Of a DNA stretch of 37,678 bases, positions 16,653-24,880 are shown in pieces. The position numbers and the translations under genes were made by a program. Source of the stretch: a virus. Location: IMG/VR virus record IMGVR_UViG_3300023184_000291, positions 1 to 37,678 of that record, one strand, 5' to 3'. Every line of letters begins with the position of its first letter. Within the stretch, counting starts at the first letter, position 1. The notes below the pieces were generated by a model that did no database searches, was not told where the DNA came from, and saw only the letters and a program-made list of their open reading frames with translations.

Positions 16653-17744
16653 TTAGACCCCCAACATCTGCTGGAAGCCCACCGGCATGCGGATGATGGT
16701 GCCCCACGTTCCGCTCATCTGCTTCTGTTTGTAGCCGGAAGCTTCGCGCACAATCGGGAACGTGCGCAGCTTTTCGGTGAAGGAACAGAACGCCGACTGC
16801 TGGCCCTCGACGCTATCGGCCATAAGCTGAACGAGGTTTCCGGCCGGGTTGCCGTTGTTGTTCGCCGCCGTCTGCGTCCCGAACTGCGGGATGGTGACGA
16901 TGCGAAGGCTGGGGAAGTTCTCCTTGAGCAGCGCCTTGACGTTGAGGCCGAAGCTGTTGGTGAACTGGAACGCGGTGGCCGGTCCCGGTCCAAGGGCAAG
17001 CGTCATCTTCGTATCCGCGTCCACGAGGCCGGCGTTGGCGACGACCAGCGCGTTGAAAAGCGCGAGGATGTCGTTGTAGACTTCATTCGCCGTCGCGTTG
17101 GGCGTGCCGCCCGACGTGTACCACGTAACGCCGCCTGCGGCCTTCGTCGCCGGAGTGATCGCCGCCGGCAGATTCGGGTCGTTCATGATCCCGTAGTTCT
17201 GGAGGCCGCGCACGCCGTAGGCGTAGGTGAGGTTGGAGTTGACGTTGAGGTTGTTCGCGGCGGCCTTGTCGAGTTCCGAGACCCAATTCAGCTTGGCGAG
17301 GCTCGCACGCGCAAGCTCGCGGTCGCCGTACATGACGAAGGTCTGGAAGTTGTAGGATTGCCGCTGCGGCCAGTTGGCGTTTGCGCGCGACATGCCGTTG
17401 TTGGACCAGTCGCTATACGAGCTAGTCTGGCCGGTATGCTCGACCACCGGGAAGGCGGCGGTATCCGTCACCCAATCGCCGGTCTTCTTCTCGCCCAGAT
17501 ACTCCGCGATCTTGAGCGGCGAGAAAAGCACCTCGTAGATCGATGGGTCCACGTAGGTCGTGAGCATCGCCATCACGGCCGAGTTGGGGTCTGTCGTCAA
17601 GCTGGGGTAGGCGTCCATCGCGAGGTTGAAGTTTCGGCGAAACTCGTCCGGCAGATAGGAACGCGCGCCCTCGATGATAACGCCGCGCTCCTCGAAAAAC
17701 CCGCGCTCTGCGGCGAACCGGGTCTGTGCTTCGGTGAAATTCAT
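16653..17744 (-). CDS. Major capsid protein (DUF2184, HK97-like fold)
   Basis: The 363-residue product contains DUF2184 features: FLPDEFRRNFN-like SYLPDEFRRNFNLAMDAYP near residue 30, WVTDTAAFPVVEHTGQTSSY near 92, a WPQRQSYNFQTFVMYGDREL stretch, GVRGLQNYGIMNDPNLPAAI near 190, and a C-terminus GTIIRMPVGFQQMLGV. This family forms the HK97-fold shell in phages with the same DUF1073/DUF2213 neighbours. The start is an ATG with AAGGAAAAG upstream. There is no N-terminal scaffold domain, so the scaffold must be separate; the DUF2213 protein upstream is the candidate. Confidence 0.92.
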   Translation of the reverse strand: MNFTEAQTRFAAERGFFEERGVIIEGARSYLPDEFRRNFNLAMDAYPSLTTDPNSAVMAMLTTYVDPSIYEVLFSPLKIAEYLGEKKTGDWVTDTAAFPVVEHTGQTSSYSDWSNNGMSRANANWPQRQSYNFQTFVMYGDRELARASLAKLNWVSELDKAAANNLNVNSNLTYAYGVRGLQNYGIMNDPNLPAAITPATKAAGGVTWYTSGGTPNATANEVYNDILALFNALVVANAGLVDADTKMTLALGPGPATAFQFTNSFGLNVKALLKENFPSLRIVTIPQFGTQTAANNNGNPAGNLVQLMADSVEGQQSAFCSFTEKLRTFPIVREASGYKQKQMSGTWGTIIRMPVGFQQMLGV

Positions 17745-17767
17745 TTTCTTTTCCTTGTCCTTTCCGG

Positions 17768-18706
17768 TTAGCCGAGCGGCTGGCTAGACATCTTGCAGAC
17801 TTCGCCCGGCAGGGCGCTGCTCATGAACTTCCACTTGGTCGCAACGGTCAGCGTGCCGGTGATCGACGTGCTAGTGACCGTTTGTGTCAAGTCCACAATG
17901 TAGGTTCCGAGACCACCAACGCCCGTACCGAGCGCGGTGATCGTGGTCGCGGTCGTAACGCCGCCGCCGCCCGCACCGGAGAGGATAGAGCCAATGCCGA
18001 ACGAGCCGGTGAGGCCGGAGACGGCAGTGAACAGGCCATAGGTGCCCGACAGGGTCGTGCCGGCCGCGACGTTCTGCTCCGGGATGCTCACCGAGTAGAC
18101 GCCGACGCCGCCGGTCGTGCCGCTGATCTGCGAGACAACCTTAGTGCCAGAGGCCGCGCCGACCGTGATCAGCACGCCCGGGTAGAGCGTGCCCGACCCG
18201 ACCGCGGTAACGGTCATGATGTCGTTCGCGATGCCGCCCGTAACCGAGAAGGTCTGGGCGGCGATCGTGCCCGTCGCGACGCCGGTTGCGGCATCCGGGC
18301 GAATCTTGCCGGTCGCCATCTCTGTGTAGACGGTGCCGCCCGGCACGGCCTGCGTCAGGCCGTCGTTCTTCACCCAGAAGTCGGTTCCGGAGAAGAGGCC
18401 CATAGCGAAGCCCGCCGGGATAGCCAGCGAGGCGTCGAGCAGGAAGGTGGTGTTGAGGCCCTGCTGTTCCGAGGCGACGAAGCCGGTCGGGGCGCCGACG
18501 CCGAAGTTGGAGACCTGAGATGGGTAGCCGTCGCCGTCCGCCGGGGCAGTCGCCCAAGCAAAGCGGCCAATGACGCACCCGGAAGGCCCGGACACGAAAC
18601 CCTGCGGCCCCGCGTCCACGCTGAAAAGCGGGTTGGTGGAAGCGAAGTCGCCAGCAATGCCGAATGCCGGGGTGCTGCCCACTGCGGTCTGAAAACCGTT
18701 AGCCAT
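17768..18706 (-). CDS. Capsid decoration/cement-like protein with two Gly/Thr repeat domains
   Basis: The 312-residue product starts MANGFQTAVGSTPAFGIAGD and has GPQGFVSGPSGCVIGRFAWA and GFAMGLFSGTDFWVKN. These are typical of structural cement proteins encoded directly before DUF2184 capsid genes. Its C-terminal half is largely two copies of the shared repeat domain (~153-221 and ~224-285). The cement sequence resumes with TKWKFMSSALPGEVCKMS at the end, so the repeats look inserted. It would stabilise the capsid from the outside. The gene has an RBS GGAGAT before the ATG. Confidence 0.78.
   Translation of the reverse strand: MANGFQTAVGSTPAFGIAGDFASTNPLFSVDAGPQGFVSGPSGCVIGRFAWATAPADGDGYPSQVSNFGVGAPTGFVASEQQGLNTTFLLDASLAIPAGFAMGLFSGTDFWVKNDGLTQAVPGGTVYTEMATGKIRPDAATGVATGTIAAQTFSVTGGIANDIMTVTAVGSGTLYPGVLITVGAASGTKVVSQISGTTGGVGVYSVSIPEQNVAAGTTLSGTYGLFTAVSGLTGSFGIGSILSGAGGGGVTTATTITALGTGVGGLGTYIVDLTQTVTSTSITGTLTVATKWKFMSSALPGEVCKMSSQPLG
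17852..18037 (-). repeat. Gly/Thr repeat domain, cement protein copy 2
   Basis: Residues ~224-285 contain GSFGIGSILSGAG, then TTITALGTGVGGLGTYIVDL and TQTVTSTSITG. It follows copy 1 almost directly. Confidence 0.75.
18044..18250 (-). repeat. Gly/Thr repeat domain, cement protein copy 1
   Basis: Residues ~153-221 contain [20 protein letters not shown], then GTKVVSQISGTTGGVGVYSV and QNVAAGTTLSG. Confidence 0.82.
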
Positions 18707-18727
18707 TTTCTATCTCCTTTCGTGTTC

Positions 18728-20500
18728 TTAGTTGATGGCGATCTTCGCCGCGTGGGGGAAGCGTTCCGCGAGGCTCTTCGCGCTCGCAGCGTCCATTGCA
18801 ACGCCGGTAGCGAGCGCGGCACGGGCATTCGGCTTGGGGACATGTCCTAGTACCAGCCGGAGAGCGGCAGGGTCTTTAACGCCCGCCGTATCCACGCCTA
18901 GAGCGGCTAGCGAGGTCGTGTAGACCGCGAGAGCGCTGTCATGCGCCATGGCAACGTCGCCCACCCACGGCCGGACAAAGTCGCGAGCTTCCTGCACGGC
19001 GCGCGAGGCGGCGCGCTCCGCAGTCACCGCGGCCTTGATCGCGGCGTCCATCGCGGTCTTGCCAACCTTCAGGTCAGCATCCTTGGTAGCCTTGCCCATA
19101 GCTTCCTTTTCCTCGCGCTTCTTTTTGTCCTCGTCGGTCTCGTCCATGGCGCCGTCGTCGTCCTCTTCGCCGCCCATCTCGCCCTCGATAGCGCTGATGT
19201 CGTCGTCGCTCATGCCGCGTGCCTTGAGAACGTCGGCCAGCGACTTCTTGCCGGCCGACGCTGCCGGGTCCGCCGTGCCCGGCTCTTCGACCGCGCCCGG
19301 GTCAGCAGCCGGCGCCGGAACGTCGAGCGACGGAGCTTCCGCGGCGCCCGCCTCGAAAGCGTGTTCGATGAGCTTCATCATCACGTCATCGGGACCGGCG
19401 CCGCCGGCAGCCTTCGCTTCCGGCGCAAGCATCGGCTCCACCGCATCCTTCGCCAGCTTCACGATCATCGCGACCGCATCCGGCTTCGGCTTGCCGTCCT
19501 TCGCCATCAGAGACTTGCGCGTCACCTTCGCGAGGATATTGGACAGGTCGAGCTTCGCATCCTTGGCGAGCTTCGGGAGGAGGTGCCCGGAGAGCGCCCC
19601 CTGAATCCGTACCGCCGTCCGGCTCAGCACAGCGTTCTTTGCAGGCATGTTGAGTAACTCCTCTAGTAGGTTGATCGCAGAATCACCGACAACGATATCA
19701 GGCCCGGCGCGGCCCTCTTTGACTAGCGCGACGTGATTGCCGACGATGCCACGCATCACGCCGTCGTAGGCCACGCCTTCGTAGGTTCCCGGCGTCATGT
19801 CCGGCGTGTATCTGTAACCGCAAGAGATTTCTTTTTGACTTTCGTCTTCGATTCCGTCGATAGCGTCCTGTGGCCAGATAACCAGATCATTGACTAGGTA
19901 GGGCGCCTCGAAACGCGCCTTCGTTCCCGTCGCGCCGACCACCAGATTGTCCTTATGGTCGTCCGCGCTATTCGCTTCGTGAGTCGAGAGGAGCGGCAGG
20001 CCGTTGAACGTGCCGGCACCCTTCTCTAGCTCTGCCGGGTCGCGGAGTAGCTGATAGATTTTGTCCGCCTTCAACCCTAGCTTGTCGTAATCCGGAATCT
20101 CACTGCCCTTGTAGGGCGAGACGCATGCCTTGGAAATGAAGCATCCTTCGCGGATCAGGTAGCCGTCGACCGTCTTGACCCGCGCGCTCTTATCAAAGGC
20201 AATGCCGGGCGGCGTTGGATCGATTAGCAGCGCTGCCGCGCGGTCTGCCAGCGCTTGCGTCGCGAACGGTCCTACGGCGCGATCCATGGCGATGACGAAA
20301 TATTCTGCCGGCTTAGCGTCTAGCGCGCAATCCGTCACGGATTTGTTCGCGGCGCTAAGAATTAGTTGGCGCGGCTCCTTATCGTCTGTGAATATAACCT
20401 TCGCGCCGGTCGCGTCTTTCTTATCATCGACAGGATCAAAGTCGCCCGTGAAGTAAGCGACTAAGGCGGGGCGTCCTGCGACGGTTTCTGGAATTATCAC
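18728..20500 (-). CDS. DUF2213 protein: probable prohead protease/scaffold fusion
   Basis: The 590-residue product starts at GTG, overlapping the previous stop as GTGA. After a leader of ~100 residues, residues ~105-280 match DUF2213: RVKTVDGYLIREGCFISKAC, TFNGLPLLSTHEANSADDHK, KEISCGYRYTPDMTPGTYEG and MRGIVGNHVALVKEGRAG. The second half is Ala-rich and charged. It includes an acidic stretch EGEMGGEEDDDGAMDETDED near residue 450 and coiled-coil-like helices up to the C-terminus. Protease-like N-terminus plus helical scaffold C-terminus, just upstream of cement and capsid genes, fits a self-cleaving protease-scaffold. DUF2213 is known; the protease role is an inference, with the conserved His and Ser of STHEAN and EISCGY as candidates. 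Confidence 0.78.
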   Translation of the reverse strand: MIIPETVAGRPALVAYFTGDFDPVDDKKDATGAKVIFTDDKEPRQLILSAANKSVTDCALDAKPAEYFVIAMDRAVGPFATQALADRAAALLIDPTPPGIAFDKSARVKTVDGYLIREGCFISKACVSPYKGSEIPDYDKLGLKADKIYQLLRDPAELEKGAGTFNGLPLLSTHEANSADDHKDNLVVGATGTKARFEAPYLVNDLVIWPQDAIDGIEDESQKEISCGYRYTPDMTPGTYEGVAYDGVMRGIVGNHVALVKEGRAGPDIVVGDSAINLLEELLNMPAKNAVLSRTAVRIQGALSGHLLPKLAKDAKLDLSNILAKVTRKSLMAKDGKPKPDAVAMIVKLAKDAVEPMLAPEAKAAGGAGPDDVMMKLIEHAFEAGAAEAPSLDVPAPAADPGAVEEPGTADPAASAGKKSLADVLKARGMSDDDISAIEGEMGGEEDDDGAMDETDEDKKKREEKEAMGKATKDADLKVGKTAMDAAIKAAVTAERAASRAVQEARDFVRPWVGDVAMAHDSALAVYTTSLAALGVDTAGVKDPAALRLVLGHVPKPNARAALATGVAMDAASAKSLAERFPHAAKIAIN

Positions 20501-21669
20501 TTATGAGTCTCGTATAGAGAGTTCACGGCGGCGAAAAGATCGCGCCACGTCTTGCTGCCTCCGGTCGCGCTCTTCGATTTAAGGCCGGGATTCAGCAAAC
20601 GCGCCTCCCCTCCGGTGACGTGATGATTGTTCGCCATCTCCGCGAGCGTCTCATGAATCGCCTGCTTAGTATTGGCGTGCCCCTTTTTATGAGCGTCCCA
20701 CCACATGCGGCTATAGTCCGTAACGCCGTCTTCTTTCGCGAGCTTTGACGATTTTCCGGAAAGGATGGGATCAATTTTTTCGTACACCGGCCAACGCCCT
20801 GCGTAACTCTCGCGCACTTCACCAGAAGCCTTTAACGGACCGTCGCGCCACGGGTCTTTTCCTTCGGCGGTCAATCGGTCCATTTCGTTCATGATATCTT
20901 TTTTCTCGTCGCGCGCCTTATCCAATACGGTCTCGAATTTTTGGTGCATTACTTCGTGCGCCATGAGACCGTGAATATGTTCTGGATTCGTTTGACCGGC
21001 GTAAACGACAATGGTGCCTTTGGGATGTTCCGGATGACCCGGTCCGGTATACGCTTCTGCCCCCGGCTTAAATTCAACATCTCCGAGCTTGTAAGTAGCA
21101 GGTGAGTAAGAGACCACTTTGATCTTGCTCGCAGGATAGCCGAGCTTGATTGCGCGATATGTCGCGGCGGCGGTAACGCTTTCGAGATGTTCCTGCGAAA
21201 TCGTCGGCTTTTCTTTAACCGCCTCTCCTTCGCCCCCGCCACCAGAGCCAAACTGTCCGTTCTCCGCGCGCGGATGATCGCCTTCCTTGAACTCATCGGC
21301 CGCGAGGCCGCCGAGCATCGCTAGCACCCCGGGATGCACGGGGCGCGGGAGATCGTCGCGCGCGCACCACCGATAGTCGATATGCTCCGGGTTGAGGAAC
21401 GGCTTGAACTCGCCATCGACGTAACAACGGAAAGTGACGAATTTATCGTCGGCCTTTATCTGCTCCAGGTCGCCGACAACGGGCTCATAGCCAATCTCTT
21501 CTTTCGACTCGCGCACCGCGGCATCGGCCGGCACTTCGCCTGCGTCGATCTTGCCGCCGGGCAGCGACCAATATCCGCCGTAATTCTCTTCCGTGAGAGC
21601 GCGCTTCACCAACAGGATCGTTGCCGGCGCGTCGCGCGTCGTAAAGAGGATGCCGCTAGCGAGAGGCAT
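20497..21669 (-). CDS. Fusion of Nudix hydrolase and HExxH metallopeptidase-like domain
   Basis: The 390-residue product has two parts. Residues ~5-120 form a Nudix fold: the Nudix box at ~38-60 reads GGKIDAGEVPADAAVRESKE followed by EIGY. The usual hydrophobic residue after RE is Ser here, but the catalytic Glu residues are present. A linker (HPRAENGQFGSGGGGEGE) joins this to residues ~155-390, a zincin-like domain with HGLMAHEVMHQKF (HExxH at 238-242) and a candidate third ligand in ETLAEMANNHH (Glu340 or Glu344). The gene overlaps both neighbours in the head operon. Substrates are unknown: the Nudix part may hydrolyse nucleotide derivatives, the zincin part may process virion or host proteins. 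Confidence 0.75.
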   Translation of the reverse strand: MPLASGILFTTRDAPATILLVKRALTEENYGGYWSLPGGKIDAGEVPADAAVRESKEEIGYEPVVGDLEQIKADDKFVTFRCYVDGEFKPFLNPEHIDYRWCARDDLPRPVHPGVLAMLGGLAADEFKEGDHPRAENGQFGSGGGGEGEAVKEKPTISQEHLESVTAAATYRAIKLGYPASKIKVVSYSPATYKLGDVEFKPGAEAYTGPGHPEHPKGTIVVYAGQTNPEHIHGLMAHEVMHQKFETVLDKARDEKKDIMNEMDRLTAEGKDPWRDGPLKASGEVRESYAGRWPVYEKIDPILSGKSSKLAKEDGVTDYSRMWWDAHKKGHANTKQAIHETLAEMANNHHVTGGEARLLNPGLKSKSATGGSKTWRDLFAAVNSLYETHK

Positions 21670-22001
21670 TAACCCGCGGCCTTCTTATAAGCATTCCCGG
21701 ACAGATGCCGTGCCGCTGCGCCGGCAGCCGCGTAATTCGTGCTTCCAGCGGCATGCAAACGAGACGCTTCCGAATGCGCCTTGTGCGCCGTCGCATGAGC
21801 CGCCGCCGCCGCGCTGTTGCCTTTCGCGGTTAGATGGGCATGCGCCTCTTTATGCTCGCTCGCCGCCTGCTTATGCTGCCACGCATTTTGCGCGCTCCCG
21901 CCCGTGCCGAATTTCCCGTCCGGCGCGCGCTCCTGTTCGTCGCGCGCAAGCGCGGCGTCGAGCGCACACTCAGCAAGCCGACGGGATTTCCAGTCGAGCA
22001 T
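21669..22001 (-). CDS. Small Ala/His-rich head-region protein
   Basis: The start at ATG 22001 overlaps the stop of the upstream mini-gene as TAATG; a longer frame to 22073 would cover that gene. The 110-residue product starts MLDWKSRRLAECALDAALAR. It has a linker RAPDGKFGTGG like the linker in the next gene, then a helical region with regularly spaced Ala and His (HATAHKAHSEASRLHAAG). Proteins of this composition occur in phage head operons. No function is assigned. The shared linker suggests a shared origin or processing with its neighbour. Confidence 0.65.
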   Translation of the reverse strand: MLDWKSRRLAECALDAALARDEQERAPDGKFGTGGSAQNAWQHKQAASEHKEAHAHLTAKGNSAAAAAHATAHKAHSEASRLHAAGSTNYAAAGAAARHLSGNAYKKAAG

Positions 22002-22090
22002 TAGCGACCGACCGACCAATAGAGAATCGCGAACATCCCGAGCGGGCCAACCGCGATACCGGAGAAGAGGCAAACGACAATCGTGATCAT
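22001..22090 (-). CDS. Mini-protein with one membrane segment (29 residues)
   Basis: The ATG at 22090 has a strong Shine-Dalgarno sequence (GAGAGGGA) about six bases upstream, and its TAA overlaps the next ATG (TAATG). The peptide is almost one hydrophobic segment: IVVCLFSGIAVGPLGMFAIL followed by YWSVGR. A membrane peptide inside a head operon is unexpected. It could be a holin-like or lysis-timing peptide, or only a translational relay for the downstream gene. Confidence 0.5.
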   Translation of the reverse strand: MITIVVCLFSGIAVGPLGMFAILYWSVGR

Positions 22091-22101
22091 GGTGGTCCCT
22101 C

Positions 22102-22902
22102 TCAAAGAATTAGACCGGGTATGATGGGTTTAGAGGTACATCTACAATTCACTAAAGTTCCGGGCCAACAAACCTTTTTCTCATCCGGATCAAACCACCC
22201 GTCCTTGACGTTGTAGCGCTTGCGGTCGTTCGCGACGTGCGAGGGCCGCGGCGTCTTGCCTCCATGCGAGTGCATCCAGATTGCCTCTTCGCACCCTATC
22301 TCGATTTGTCGAGCGCGCTGCAAGCTCGCCGTCACCTTGTTGTTCTGGTCGAGAGAGATAAGCTGGGCGCGACGGCGGCTTACTCCGTAGGTTGCCTGCA
22401 ATTCCTTAGCGAGCCCACCTACATCGCGGCCCGTCGCGACCGAACGCATAACCGAGCCTTCGATGTTCTTAAAGTATTGTTCCGGTATCGACTTGATCAG
22501 TGCGACGTTTTCGTTGATGGACGCCGCGACGATATCCTTTTGCGCGGCGGTTAGCTTGAACTCCACCGAGAAGCCGGCGCGCTTTAGGATGGCCTGCAAT
22601 TGCTTATCCGAACGCTTGTAAGCCGATTGCGCGAAGTAGGCGGCCAACTCTTCGGCGCCCTTCTCGAATCGCAGAAACCAACGGCTCTTTAGCTCTTCGA
22701 TCACCTTGCTCATGATATCGGCCGGCGTCGCGTCTTCCGCGAGCGCCACCACCTTCGGCTCGTTCGCGCGATACGCGGCCTGCACCCAATAAGCTACCGA
22801 GCGGTGCATATCGTCCAAGAGGCGCAAGAGGCGGCGCTTGTATAGCTGAGTCAGGCCGGCGTTAGGGCGAACGGCGGGCAGCGTGGCTAGAGGCTTTACC
22901 AC
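22102..22902 (-). CDS. Mu gpF-like head morphogenesis protein
   Basis: The 266-residue product starts at GTG. Its C-terminal third has the conserved gpF pattern: ARQIEIGCEEAIWMHSHGGK, TPRPSHVANDRKRYNV and WPGTLVNCRCTSKPI, with paired His and Cys residues (a possible metal site). The N-terminal part is helical and includes a portal-binding-like region (YKRRLLRLLDDMHRSVAYW). Such proteins act early in procapsid assembly, are encoded right after the portal, and may be injected in some phages. It overlaps the small gene upstream by seven bases. Confidence 0.85.
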   Translation of the reverse strand: MVKPLATLPAVRPNAGLTQLYKRRLLRLLDDMHRSVAYWVQAAYRANEPKVVALAEDATPADIMSKVIEELKSRWFLRFEKGAEELAAYFAQSAYKRSDKQLQAILKRAGFSVEFKLTAAQKDIVAASINENVALIKSIPEQYFKNIEGSVMRSVATGRDVGGLAKELQATYGVSRRRAQLISLDQNNKVTASLQRARQIEIGCEEAIWMHSHGGKTPRPSHVANDRKRYNVKDGWFDPDEKKVCWPGTLVNCRCTSKPIIPGLIL

Positions 22903-23069
22903 TTAGCTTGCGGCGTCTTTTGTGGCGGCCCGTTTGGCTCTTCGGCATGGGCACGCTTAGAATACTTTTCTGCGGCAGCGCTCGCGCCGGCCGCCAGCGC
23001 GGAATCGAGCGCAAGCTGGTCAACGATAGCCGGGCGCGCGGGGCGGATAAGCGATAGGTAAGACATCAT
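22896..23069 (-). CDS. Small hypothetical protein between portal and gpF-like gene
   Basis: The 57-residue product starts at the first of two ATG codons (23069), overlapping the portal TGA as ATGA, and ends within the next gene's start. The sequence SYLSLIRPARPAIVDQLALD followed by SALAAGASAAAEKYSKRA has no known motif. Overlaps on both sides support expression. The LALDSAL segment resembles ECALDAAL in the Ala/His-rich protein nearby, which may be chance. Confidence 0.6.
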   Translation of the reverse strand: MMSYLSLIRPARPAIVDQLALDSALAAGASAAAEKYSKRAHAEEPNGPPQKTPQAKW

Positions 23070-24880
23070 GCCCTCTCAAACTCTCGTGGCGCGCGCTTGC
23101 GGTCCTCGCGACCGCGGCCCTCTTGCCGGTCGTCGCGGCGTTCACCGTCGCGCGGCTCCCGCGTGCGGTCCTCGCGCTCTGCGACGGCGCCCGGGTCGCG
23201 TGGGCCTAGGTTGAACATGCTCGATAGGTCGTTGTCGCCCGGAGGTGCCGCGCCCTCTTCTCCGGGTTGCCCGGGGGGCGACGGCACGTCCTCGATATCG
23301 ATGCCCTCGTGGCCTGACTGCGGGTCTTTAGAGAGGCGCTCGCGGGCTTCCGTGGGGTCTAGGATGCCGGCGCCGACTAGGGCGACGTCGCCGTCCGCCT
23401 TGGTCTTATTGACCGTTGCCTGCTCTGCCTCCGTCAACTCCCGCATCGGCTCAAACTCGAAAGTTATCGTCGGATCGATTTCGCCCCAGAGGTTTAGTTG
23501 TGCAAAGTCGATCACCGTGCCGAGACGCACGCTAAAGAATTTTTCCTGAAAGGCGGCAATCCAGTCATACCACGTCGTTAGCTCGCCCTCGCTAGAGGCG
23601 TTCATGCCGGCAGGCTGGATGCCTAGAAACTTCACCACCGGGATGCCGATAACCGAACACATCTGTTCCTGCGCTTGGCTCTGCAATTCGTGCAGGCCGC
23701 CGAGAGGAACCGAGACGTTGAAAAACTCTTCCTTATCCATATCAAGGACCATCGTTCCTTGATTCGTCCGGAGGTTCGCGAAGAAGGCGATGCGCTTTAA
23801 AAGCTCCGTCCCGTTATCCGCGTTGATCGTGGAAAGGTCGGTCTTAACGCCCGAGACGCTGAAGCTCCAGATAAGATCAGCGACCGCCTGCCGTGTGCGC
23901 AGCCAGTTGTTCACGTAGGGCATCGCCATCTGTGAAAGCGAGAGGCCGCCGAACGCATAGGACGGCTTCAGCATGTCCGGCACTTCGCGCCCGACGAAGG
24001 TGAGGAAGCGCGAAACGTGAATCTCGTTCGCCATCGAGGACCACGACTGCGGGTTATACCAGTCGGCTCGCAGCGGGTTGTTGCTCGTGTAGTTGAGCGG
24101 ATAGCACCAGACCGGCTCCACCGGCCGGATACCTTTCAAAAAACCTATCTTGCCCTTTAACTTTGCAGCCGTCGCGGCGTCGCGCCCGTTGCCTATCGAG
24201 GTCTTAAGCTCGTCCGGGCTGTCGGTGTCGCCAGTGTCGATGTAGAGGTGAGCGCGACCAAAGAAGCCGTCAAGCTCCACCATCTTGCGAAAGGCCCCTT
24301 GCACGTCTAGCCGCACCATCTCCGCTTCTAGCTGCTTGATCTTCGCTTTCGTTCCGCCCTTGAAGACAATCCATTTTCGGGTCATCTCTGTCGCGGTGAC
24401 TTCGGTTATGCGGCGATACTCGGGAATCTGCGCCAGCTCCGCGAGCGCGGTATAGCCGATGAACGCCTGCCCGTTTGCATAGGCGCCGTTGTAGACTTGC
24501 GCGGCAGCCCACGAATTGACTTCGATGATCTGCGTATCGAGCGCCATCCCGCCGGCAGCCGGCGCGACACGCGGCGGGAAAGCCGGCAGGGTGAATGCGG
24601 TGTCTCCAAAGATCGCTTGCTTCCGCTTGCGCGCCGATCCCAGCAACAGCGCGTCCGATACCTTCACCCACGGCGGCGGGTTAGGAAGGGCGATGGTCTC
24701 CTCTAGGACGGCGCTTAGGTTCGCGACGGCCTTCTTGACCGACAGCGGCTTCTTTGTCGAAACGTGACGGGGCGCAACGGCAGCGGAGCCGGTGGCGCGG
24801 GTTGCCGCACGCTTGCTGGCCGCCGCGAGGCGCAGCGCGCGCTTGCGGCGCCATTCTGCGCTCTTCGCTGCTGCGTTCAA
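23066..24880 (-). CDS. Portal protein (DUF1073 family)
   Basis: The 604-residue product starts at TTG directly after the terminase stop, with AGGGAG seven bases before. The basic N-terminus (~1-60, Arg/Lys/Ala-rich) is unusually long. The portal core follows: EYRRITEVTATEMTRKWIVF, GFFGRAHLYIDTGDTD, RPVEPVWCYPLNYTSNNPLR, and the conserved AGMNASSEGELTTWYDWIAA near residue 440. The C-terminal ~80 residues are charged and disordered (Arg/Glu/Asp-rich), possibly for scaffold or terminase contact. The protein forms the dodecameric DNA entry ring. Some DUF1073 proteins carry a C-terminal Acb1-like domain; none is visible here. Confidence 0.9.
   Translation of the reverse strand: MNAAAKSAEWRRKRALRLAAASKRAATRATGSAAVAPRHVSTKKPLSVKKAVANLSAVLEETIALPNPPPWVKVSDALLLGSARKRKQAIFGDTAFTLPAFPPRVAPAAGGMALDTQIIEVNSWAAAQVYNGAYANGQAFIGYTALAELAQIPEYRRITEVTATEMTRKWIVFKGGTKAKIKQLEAEMVRLDVQGAFRKMVELDGFFGRAHLYIDTGDTDSPDELKTSIGNGRDAATAAKLKGKIGFLKGIRPVEPVWCYPLNYTSNNPLRADWYNPQSWSSMANEIHVSRFLTFVGREVPDMLKPSYAFGGLSLSQMAMPYVNNWLRTRQAVADLIWSFSVSGVKTDLSTINADNGTELLKRIAFFANLRTNQGTMVLDMDKEEFFNVSVPLGGLHELQSQAQEQMCSVIGIPVVKFLGIQPAGMNASSEGELTTWYDWIAAFQEKFFSVRLGTVIDFAQLNLWGEIDPTITFEFEPMRELTEAEQATVNKTKADGDVALVGAGILDPTEARERLSKDPQSGHEGIDIEDVPSPPGQPGEEGAAPPGDNDLSSMFNLGPRDPGAVAEREDRTREPRDGERRDDRQEGRGREDRKRAPREFERA

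Noticed and set aside
16335-17771. Long plus-strand frame (478 codons) opposite the capsid gene
   Set aside because: It is antisense to the clear DUF2184 capsid gene. Long antisense frames are expected in high-GC coding DNA.
23066-23320. Acb1-like anti-CBASS domain at the portal C-terminus
   Set aside because: Some DUF1073 proteins carry it, but here the C-terminus is a charged disordered tail without the phosphoesterase His motifs.
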